Below, piece by piece: positions 46,178-52,405 of a stretch of 52,405 nt of DNA (its first letter is position 1; the number at the start of each line of letters is the position of its first letter). Below the pieces are notes generated by a model. It did no database searches, was not told the DNA's origin, and was given only the letters and a program-made list of their open reading frames with translations. The DNA comes from Defluviitaleaceae bacterium. GTDB taxonomy: Bacteria; Bacillota; Clostridia; Lachnospirales; WQUN01. The stretch spans positions 1-52,405 of the forward strand of contig WQSR01000013.1 in assembly GCA_009787785.1 (NCBI GenBank), given 5' to 3'. Both the position numbers and the translations under genes were made by a program.

Positions 46178-47095
46178 ATGTCTGCAATGAACAGTGTGTT
46201 AATAATCGACGACGAAATTATGAATGTACGTTTGCTCATGGATATGCTAAAAAAGGAGTACATCGTACACGCGGAGCGTGAGGGCGTAAATTGTGTTGAA
46301 ACGGCTATAAAGGTTAAACCCGATTTAATCCTGTTGGATGTAATAATGCCCGGAACCAGCGGATTTGATGAAATAAAAAAGCTCAAGGAAAACGAATACA
46401 CGAAGGATATCCCCGTTATCTTTGTGACAGGGCTGGACAACCCCGACGATGAAGTACGCGGGTTTTTGCATGGCGCGGTTGACTATATTAACAAGCCCTT
46501 TAACGCCCATGTAGTAAAAATGCGCGTCCAGCACCAGATGCGCATTATTAACCTGTTGCGGGAGGTGCAAAGCAAAAGCGTAACCGACGCGCTTACCAAT
46601 ATAGGAAACCGCCGCTACTTTAATAATTTGCTGGAGCAAGAGTGGGAACGGGCAAAGCGGCAACAGCATCCCATTAGCTTCATTATTTTGGATATAGACG
46701 ATTTTAAAAAATTTAACGATACCTTCGGCCATATGAACGGCGATACCGCCTTGCAACGGGTGGCTGACGCCGTGCGCGCTGTGGTGGTGCGGGCAACCGA
46801 TAAAATTGCCCGTTGGGGTGGCGAGGAGTTTGCGGTGATTCTGCCTGACACAGCACTCCCAGGCGCGAAAACAGTGGCCCAGAGTATACTCACCGCTATC
46901 AGGGATACCGATATCGTCTTGGATAACAAGCAGGTGACACGCGTAACCGTAAGCATTGGCGTGCACAGCGTTGTGCCTGAGCGCGCCGGGGAATACACGG
47001 AAATATCCCTTGTTTCTGACGCGGACAAAGCCATGTACCACGCAAAAAGGAGTGGCAAAAATCAGGCGTGTACCCTGGCGGATATGGCGGGGTAG
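46178..47095 (+). CDS. REC-GGDEF diguanylate cyclase
   Basis: 305 residues. The receiver has D11/D12, phospho-acceptor D54 (LLDVIMPG) and K106 (NKPFNA). The GGDEF domain starts at SVTDALTNIGNRRYF. The active site reads RWGGEEF (214-218) and metal Asp lies in LDIDDFKKFND. The inhibitory I-site R205-A-T-D208 sits five residues before GGEEF. It should make c-di-GMP when phosphorylated and be feedback inhibited. It lies 46 bases from mnhD and has its own GAGGTG site. It could receive signals from the hybrid kinase (inference). Confidence 0.94.
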   Translation: MSAMNSVLIIDDEIMNVRLLMDMLKKEYIVHAEREGVNCVETAIKVKPDLILLDVIMPGTSGFDEIKKLKENEYTKDIPVIFVTGLDNPDDEVRGFLHGAVDYINKPFNAHVVKMRVQHQMRIINLLREVQSKSVTDALTNIGNRRYFNNLLEQEWERAKRQQHPISFIILDIDDFKKFNDTFGHMNGDTALQRVADAVRAVVVRATDKIARWGGEEFAVILPDTALPGAKTVAQSILTAIRDTDIVLDNKQVTRVTVSIGVHSVVPERAGEYTEISLVSDADKAMYHAKRSGKNQACTLADMAG

Positions 47096-47110
47096 CGATG
47101 GAGGTACAAT

Positions 47111-48121
47111 ATGAACGAATTATTTGAATACAAGGACCCCGCAACGGGCTATACCATAAAGCAGTTTACCAACAACAAAGAGCGGGCAAGCAAGCTGTAT
47201 TTTTCCACCGAAAGCTTTACCGGGGACGATAGGTATTTTTTTTATCAGCGCGAGGAAAACGGCAAGGCCCGCATGTACCGGGTGGAATACGCCACAGGTC
47301 AACAAGAGTTGGCCCTGGATGAAAATTACCATCATTTTGGCATGGATTATCACCGGCCTTGCGCCTATGCGCGTAAGGGGGACTCGGTGTATCGCATGGA
47401 TACGGACAGCGGGTTGCTTGCGGAAGTGGGGGCTTTGCCGCCGGGTAATTGCACCAGCCATTTAACCGTTTCAAAATCCGGGTTGGTTTGGTGCTCCTAT
47501 CAGCAAGCCAATAAAATCTTTGCCCTGGTGGTGCTGGACCCGGCGACCGGGATTTCGGAAGTGGTGTGGCAGGACGACCACCGGCTGGGGCATTGCCAAG
47601 CCTGCCCGGGCGATGACGCTACGGTTATGTATGTCCACGAAACCACCGGCGACGCGTTACAGCGCATATGGATGTTCGATTACCCCACGCGCCGGGTACG
47701 GCCCTACTATGTGGAAAAGGAAGGCGATTGGATAACCCACGAGGTATGGAGTGCCGATGGGGCGTATTTGTATTTCATGCGCTACCCGCACCACATCATG
47801 CGGGGTACCCGGGACGGGCATAACTTTAAGGTGATGGCAGAATCCACGCAGTTTCTCCACATCGCGCCTTCGCGCTGTGGTAAATGGATTGCCGCCGACC
47901 GCATGACCGGCGTGTACAAGGGCTGGAAGAACCAAGTCACTTTAATCAACGCCGAAACCGGGGCGGAAAAGGTATTGGTGAATACAGCCGAGCCCAACAC
48001 CGGCGACGAGCATCCCCACCCGTCCTTCAACCGGGCGGGCACCGTTGTATTGTTCAATTCCCCCATTGAAAAGGGGTTTTGCAATGTATGCGCCGTGGAA
48101 CTGGAACAAGTTATTTCATAA
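47111..48121 (+). CDS. Oligogalacturonate lyase-like protein (PL22 family)
   Basis: 336 residues, a seven-bladed beta-propeller pattern without signal peptide, so intracellular. The family segments are LGHCQACPGDDATVMYVHET with the catalytic-type His region, HEVWSADGAYLYFMRYP and DEHPHPSFNRAGTVVLFNSP with the metal-binding His set. It would split short pectin fragments after uptake. The neighbouring GH43 gene suggests a plant polysaccharide theme. The last 11 bases overlap the convergent YibE/F gene. Confidence 0.85.
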   Translation: MNELFEYKDPATGYTIKQFTNNKERASKLYFSTESFTGDDRYFFYQREENGKARMYRVEYATGQQELALDENYHHFGMDYHRPCAYARKGDSVYRMDTDSGLLAEVGALPPGNCTSHLTVSKSGLVWCSYQQANKIFALVVLDPATGISEVVWQDDHRLGHCQACPGDDATVMYVHETTGDALQRIWMFDYPTRRVRPYYVEKEGDWITHEVWSADGAYLYFMRYPHHIMRGTRDGHNFKVMAESTQFLHIAPSRCGKWIAADRMTGVYKGWKNQVTLINAETGAEKVLVNTAEPNTGDEHPHPSFNRAGTVVLFNSPIEKGFCNVCAVELEQVIS

Positions 48122-49295
48122 AGAACGGAAAATCTTCCTCGGGGATTTCTTCTATTTTTGGGGTGCGGCGTTGGAAGCCCCCGGTGTACAATAATCCGCA
48201 GATAAAGGCCGTCAGGGGCATGGTGAGGAATATGCCAAAGCTACCCACGATGGCCTTTAGCAATTCCACGATGATGAGCTCCCGGTTCATGAGCCGGAAG
48301 AGGGAAACGTCCCAGCCCAGCAGAATCAGGATAATGGTGAGGGAACTGCCGATATAGGCCAGCACTAAAGTATTAATATTGGAGCCCAGGATATCCTTGC
48401 CGATTTGAATGCCTGACTTGAAAATTTCATGAAATTCCAAGTCCGGTTGCTTCTCCTTCAGCTCCCACAGGGCGGAGGACACGGAAACCGCCATGTCCAT
48501 AATGGCCCCCACCGCGCCGATGATAATCCCCGCGAAGATGATGGCGTTGAGGTTGATGGGAACATCGGTCATGTAAAGCAAATTGACGGACTCGGTCTGG
48601 GTGATGCCTGTGAGCATCATGGTGGTGTTCATGACAAAGGTGAGCACTCCGGCGGCAACCACGCCCCCGATACAGCCGGTGATGGCGGCGGCGGTCTTTT
48701 GGCTGATGCCATTGATAATAAAAAGCGTGACCAGCACCGTGTACATACACACCAAAATGGACCAGAAATAAATATTGCGCCCCGCCAGAATGGAGGGGAT
48801 AAACACCAGAAATACCGCCCCGGCGGTGAGCCCCAGAGCCAGCAGGGCATTGAAGCCCTTACTGCGCCCGAAAATAATAATCATCAGCATGAACACCCCA
48901 CCCAGAATAATAATCTGGTGGATGCGTACATAGTCGATAAAATGCCACGCCCCATGGGCAGAGCGGCCCAGCATAATCCGGTCGCCTTCCCGCGCCGCCC
49001 GGGGGAACCGCTCCAGGAAATGCCCCCGCACGTTCTGTGTGAATTGGGCGGTTTCGCCCCGCATCTCCCCCCGGGTGATTTCCGCCGCGAAGACGATGGC
49101 GTGCCAGGTTTCAAAGTCGGTGACATGTTCTGTTTCACTGACGATGGCGGTGACGCGGGCGCGGTAAATCGTGGCCTCGCCGCCGTCTTGGGCGGGGGAA
49201 TGACCCACCATACGATTACCAACGAAAAGAAAGGCCACCGCCAGAAGGACGATGACCAGATAGGAGATTACGTTAAAGCGGTTGAGGCTTTGCAT
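48111..49295 (-). CDS. YibE/F family membrane protein
   Basis: 394 residues. An N-terminal helix (VISYLVIVLLAVAFLFVGN), a soluble extracytoplasmic segment (about 38-130), and then seven helices, with ILAYIGSSLTIILILL and the IFAGIIIGAVGAIMDMAVSV block typical of YibE/F. The function of the family is not known; transport is usually suggested. Its start overlaps the stop region of the GH43 gene by 23 bases, and both are in the same transcript. Confidence 0.88.
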   Translation of the reverse strand: MQSLNRFNVISYLVIVLLAVAFLFVGNRMVGHSPAQDGGEATIYRARVTAIVSETEHVTDFETWHAIVFAAEITRGEMRGETAQFTQNVRGHFLERFPRAAREGDRIMLGRSAHGAWHFIDYVRIHQIIILGGVFMLMIIIFGRSKGFNALLALGLTAGAVFLVFIPSILAGRNIYFWSILVCMYTVLVTLFIINGISQKTAAAITGCIGGVVAAGVLTFVMNTTMMLTGITQTESVNLLYMTDVPINLNAIIFAGIIIGAVGAIMDMAVSVSSALWELKEKQPDLEFHEIFKSGIQIGKDILGSNINTLVLAYIGSSLTIILILLGWDVSLFRLMNRELIIVELLKAIVGSFGIFLTMPLTAFICGLLYTGGFQRRTPKIEEIPEEDFPFFMK

Positions 49296-51015
49296 GGATT
49301 ACATCCCCGGCGGTTACGCCGTTTTCGTTGAAGCTGTCCACAGCCACGTAATAATCCGTACCCGCGTTCAGCATGGAAAGGGTCAGCGCGTTTCTCCCGA
49401 ATACCTGCCAGCTGTTATACAATTTTTCCGGCGCGATGCCATAGCGTACATTGTATCCGTCGGCTTCGGGGAGGGACGGCCAGCGCAGTTCCATATCCAG
49501 TCCCTCCGGCGAAAGGCTGTATGTCACGGCAGTTACCTTGGCCGGTGGCGTGCCGGTGCCGGTGCCGAAGACCCGCACCCCGCTAAGGGCCGCAACGCCG
49601 TCCACCGCCTGGGCAAGCTGGGAAATGCGTATATAACGCGCTTCCACGGCCTGGCCGGGTATGACCAAATCGTGGGGGCAATCCTGGGGGACGCTGGTTA
49701 AATCTCTCAGGGTGAGCCAATTTTCCCCGTCGGCGGAGCTCTCCAGCAGATAAGCCAGCTCGCCGATTTGCTTGGGCTTGCCATAGAGGGATTTTACCAC
49801 GGAGGTGTAAATCACCCTCCCGTGGCTATCCGCTTCGTCGTACATGTCCCATTCCGGCGTGGGGTTTACCTGATGGTCGGCAAAATTTACCTGCACGGCG
49901 TGTACCGTGCACACACTGCCCAAATCCAGCCGGTACCAGGGGGATGTATCCGTTTTGTCCGCCGCCCACCAGGTGCGGATATCCTCGTTGGTGCTTTGCT
50001 CCGGCCCGTGGCCCGCTTGGTGGGAGGAAGCCGTCGCCGCCTTGTTGTACGAAAGCAAATGCCACAGCGGCGCGGTGCGGTTTATGTCTGTCCGCTTACC
50101 TTGGGGCAAGGGGAAGGGATAGTCGGCGAAGTTTTGGTTGCAGTACAGCGTCCCGTTGGCGTCAAAATCGCAGGGGAATAGCCCCAGCCGCCGCTCGAAT
50201 AGCTCGTTCACGCTGATGCGCATGGTGGCGATGTGCCAGTAGTTGCCGAAGGTGTCTTGGAAGGTGCTTCCGTGGCCCGCTCCCGTGGCGAAGCCCCCCG
50301 GCTTGGCCGAAAAGGGGTTATGTCTTTGATACGCAAAGGGCCCCAAGGGTTTGTCCGCGACATACACCCCATCGGAATAGACATTGAACTCCGTCCCCGG
50401 CGCGGCGTATTGCAAATAATATTTCCCCTGGTATTTATTCATGAACGCGCCCTCGATGTAGGGGTGGGTGTCGCCGCCGTTGTTCTCGCCGGCGCGTTCC
50501 CAGCCATGGCGGTGGTGCTGTGCCTGTAGCATCGCCACCTTTTCCCCCAGCGGCTCGAAGGTTTCCGGGTTCACCTCCACGCCCCACAGGGGGTGCTCGT
50601 TCCCACAGCCCCAGTAGAAATATGTCCGCCCGTCGTCGTCGGCAAAGAGGGCCGGGTCCCAGAAGGGGAAGGTGGTTTCCACATAGGCGAAAAGGCCGCT
50701 CACCGGGTCTTCGCTGGCGAAGAAGGCGCAGGGCTCCCCCCGTGACGCGCTGAAAACCATTTTCCCGTTTACCTCATGGACGTCCGGCGCGTAATCGAAG
50801 ATGGGCAGTTCGAGGGTTTCCTTGAAATCCCAGGTATGCAAATCCGTGGAGTACCAGAAGCCGCCGCTCATGGAGGCGAATAAATAGTACCTATCCTTAA
50901 AGCGAATCAAGGTGGGGTCTGCGGCCTCGCGGAACACGTCCACCCCGTCGGCATTATTTTTCTTCACCTGATAACGGTAGGGCAAGGGCAGGGGATTGCA
51001 CAGGTATTTATGCAT
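49273..51015 (-). CDS. Glycoside hydrolase family 43 with F5/8-type and Fn3-like domains
   Basis: 580 residues. The GH43 five-bladed propeller (about 1-320) shows the base Asp in AADPTLIRFKDRYYLFAS, a second Asp in FPFWDPALFADDDG and the acid Glu in YIEGAFMNKYQGKYYL. A discoidin-like domain (about 345-490: WYRLDLGSVCTVHAVQVNFA) and an Fn3-like C-terminus follow. Such enzymes cut xylosides or arabinosides. No signal peptide is seen, so it acts inside the cell. The start is the ATG at 51015, overlapping the nitroreductase stop by eight bases. Confidence 0.9.
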   Translation of the reverse strand: MHKYLCNPLPLPYRYQVKKNNADGVDVFREAADPTLIRFKDRYYLFASMSGGFWYSTDLHTWDFKETLELPIFDYAPDVHEVNGKMVFSASRGEPCAFFASEDPVSGLFAYVETTFPFWDPALFADDDGRTYFYWGCGNEHPLWGVEVNPETFEPLGEKVAMLQAQHHRHGWERAGENNGGDTHPYIEGAFMNKYQGKYYLQYAAPGTEFNVYSDGVYVADKPLGPFAYQRHNPFSAKPGGFATGAGHGSTFQDTFGNYWHIATMRISVNELFERRLGLFPCDFDANGTLYCNQNFADYPFPLPQGKRTDINRTAPLWHLLSYNKAATASSHQAGHGPEQSTNEDIRTWWAADKTDTSPWYRLDLGSVCTVHAVQVNFADHQVNPTPEWDMYDEADSHGRVIYTSVVKSLYGKPKQIGELAYLLESSADGENWLTLRDLTSVPQDCPHDLVIPGQAVEARYIRISQLAQAVDGVAALSGVRVFGTGTGTPPAKVTAVTYSLSPEGLDMELRWPSLPEADGYNVRYGIAPEKLYNSWQVFGRNALTLSMLNAGTDYYVAVDSFNENGVTAGDVIHAKPQPL

Positions 51016-51760
51016 GGGCTGTGCCCACAGAAATGGCGTAAACGGTGTATTCCTCCAAGTCGTCCAGCCTGAGAGCCTCGTCGCACAGGGCTTGGTCATA
51101 GGCCGCCATACAGCAACTGCCCAGCCCCAACGCCGCCGCCGAAAGCATCACATTCTGCCCCAGGTGCCCCAGGTCAATGAGCATGACCCGGTGCGCCATG
51201 TCCACGTACCGCCATTCGGCGCGGTAGGGCACGCAGGTGAAAAATAAAATCGCCGGGGCACCCACCGCCCATTTTTGCCCTGCCAGCATGGGGGCAATTT
51301 TATCTTCGAAATCAAATTCGCATATGCGCCCGATGGTGGCTTTCTTTTCGCCGATGTCCGACTGGGGCGTGTAATGGTACATGCCGGGGGCGAGCCCCTC
51401 TACGGCACGGACGGCGATATAGGTTTCAAAGGGATGCCGCGCGCCGCCGCTGGGCACGGGCCGCAAGCTGGAATGCCCCCGGGTAAACTGGATGCCCTGG
51501 GCACTCCACAGCAAAAAGGACAATTCCCCCTGGGTCAAGGGTTTGTCCGCATAACTGCGCACACTGCGCCGCACATCCAGCAACGCTTCGTAGCCGGGGC
51601 AGGGGAGGGGGCCTTCAAAGGGGGTAAGGGGTATGGACTCCGGGGAAATGACCCTATGGAAGGGCGGCGGGGGAACTTCCTTGGATTGGTCGCTGGCGGA
51701 CATGCCTTCCTTGAAAGAGGGGCAATGCATAAAACGGCGGTTTTCACTGATGACTGACAT
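51008..51760 (-). CDS. SagB-type nitroreductase-family oxidoreductase
   Basis: 250 residues. The FMN-binding pattern is RRSVRSYADKPLTQGELSFL at about 64-83, with PSGGARHPFETYIAV and GHLGQNVMLSAAALGLGSC later on. In SagB this class makes azoles in peptides, but no peptide precursor or cyclodehydratase gene is here, so a general NAD(P)H/FMN oxidoreductase is more likely. The ATG at 51760 with AAAGGAG is preferred to the longer frame. Confidence 0.9.
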   Translation of the reverse strand: MSVISENRRFMHCPSFKEGMSASDQSKEVPPPPFHRVISPESIPLTPFEGPLPCPGYEALLDVRRSVRSYADKPLTQGELSFLLWSAQGIQFTRGHSSLRPVPSGGARHPFETYIAVRAVEGLAPGMYHYTPQSDIGEKKATIGRICEFDFEDKIAPMLAGQKWAVGAPAILFFTCVPYRAEWRYVDMAHRVMLIDLGHLGQNVMLSAAALGLGSCCMAAYDQALCDEALRLDDLEEYTVYAISVGTAHA

Positions 51761-51793
51761 GAAGTGGCTCCTTTCAGAAATGAAATCCTTTGT

Positions 51794-51802
51794 AGTATAG
51801 CA
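51794..51802 (-). promoter_or_regulatory. Extended -10 promoter of the nitroreductase/GH43/YibE operon
   Basis: Minus-strand TGCTATACT has the TGn extension before TATACT, 34 bases ahead of the ATG. The -35 match is poor. Confidence 0.5.
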
Positions 51803-51881
51803 CAGCTCCACGTATATTCCACTGGTTTCATGGCGAAAATCAGATTAATCAAATCTGGTTGCGTGTTTTTGTGTGTTGCCG

Positions 51882-52405
51882 TGGGAGGGCGGGTGAATGG
51901 GTGCGAACATATTTGCGCAGTGACTGTGTGAGCGGCCGCGCTAGCACTCGCCCCGTGATGATTGGCTCTGTCGGAGAAGTGGTTGCGTTGGTCTTCTCCG
52001 AAGCCTCAACGCAAACCACTAACTCCGCAATTCGCCACTAATCACGGGCCTTCGTGAGACGCGCTTGCCGCTCACACAGTCACTGCGCAAATATGTTCGC
52101 ACCCATTCACCCGCCACTAGCCACAAAATACGCAATCAACATGACAAAGTAATTTTACTCCACGCAGACGCCCGCAAAATGTGTGGCGCAATGAAAATAT
52201 TAGTACAAGTAAAATTACTTGCCATATGCTTGCGAGTAAGGAGCGTGGTGGGGTGAAGGGGGATGGATGGGCAAGCGCGTCTCACGAAGTTGCGTAATTA
52301 GTGACGAACGGGCGCGTTACGTGCTTGGTGTTGAGGCTTGCGTAGCAAGACCAACACAAGCACTTCGCGCACGGAGTCAATCATTAGCAACAAGTGCCAG
52401 CGCGG
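51882..52405. repeat. Dispersed structured element, copy B (cut by window end)
   Basis: Homologous to 41449-41996 over its whole visible length. The first part has a perfect 49-bp inverted repeat (51888-51936 against 52067-52115). A central perfect 13-bp stem, AAGTAATTTTACT (52147-52159) with AGTAAAATTACTT (52208-52220), links it to the second, inverted unit. Inner stems: 51971-51990/52007-52027 (unit B1) and 52312-52333/52352-52370 (unit B2). No coding sequence is supported. The closing right arm lies outside the window. Confidence 0.85.

Noticed and set aside
51008..51760. Azole-forming SagB of a peptide natural-product cluster
   Set aside because: No precursor peptide, SagC/D-type cyclodehydratase or transporter of such clusters is adjacent.
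51859..52256. 60-residue and 63-residue open frames in copy B
   Set aside because: They overlap the palindromic arms. The conserved signal is stem pairing, not protein.

Overview
The window reads as chromosome from an anaerobic, spore-former-class Firmicute (Clostridia-like, probably uncultured). This is inferred from gene content: a single-chain glycyl-tRNA synthetase, a tig-clpP-clpX run, meso-diaminopimelate dehydrogenase, a type-2-like IleRS, an [FeFe]-hydrogenase-like sensor, an Mbh/Mrp-type cation antiporter module, and PL22 and GH43 enzymes. No species can be named from the sequence alone.

Left accessory region (1 to about 9.1 kb). This part is visibly more A+T-rich than the rest. It holds the C-terminal part of a tyrosine recombinase, a NERD-domain protein, an XRE-regulator remnant, an orphan membrane protein, a histidine kinase/response regulator pair facing a MacB/FtsX-type ABC exporter with glycine-rich extracellular loops, a decayed response regulator, a small alarmone synthetase and a fragment of a DUF1902-like gene. 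An 18-bp imperfect direct repeat brackets the kinase-to-alarmone block. It looks like a decaying integrated island next to a tRNA-Thr gene.

Core region (9.1 to 33.3 kb). Almost all genes are on the minus strand. A consensus promoter drives a 49-residue zinc-ribbon protein and tRNA-Thr. Then come glyS, an MFS gene, ppk and ppx (polyphosphate), and clpX-clpP-tig. The last block is a long co-directional run (read from 33.3 kb leftwards): HipA-like kinase, ddh, pfkB-type kinase, asnS, tdh, ileS, a Cof phosphatase, an MFS protein, and an ABC ATPase with its FtsX permease. Many junctions overlap by 4 to 11 bases, which suggests translational coupling.

Signalling and bioenergetic region (33.4 to 47.1 kb). 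It contains an AraC-type response regulator, a secreted SH3 protein, a DUF378 membrane protein, a receiver-only regulator overlapping a fusion of an [FeFe]-hydrogenase-like H-cluster domain to a methyl-accepting signalling domain, and a convergent dCache hybrid histidine kinase with receiver and Hpt domains. A six-gene Mbh/Mrp-type antiporter operon lacking the large MrpA N-terminal subunit follows, then a REC-GGDEF diguanylate cyclase.

Right end (47.1 to 52.4 kb). Oligogalacturonate lyase, a YibE/F-family membrane protein, an intracellular GH43 enzyme with a discoidin-like domain, and a SagB-type nitroreductase.

The most unusual signal is a roughly 550-bp non-coding element present twice (41.45-42.0 kb and 51.88 kb to the window end). 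Each copy is made of two inverted copies of a hairpin unit. Across the four units the hairpin stems differ in sequence, but almost every change on one arm is matched on the other. That is direct evidence of selection for structure and makes this the best candidate for an undescribed system here.
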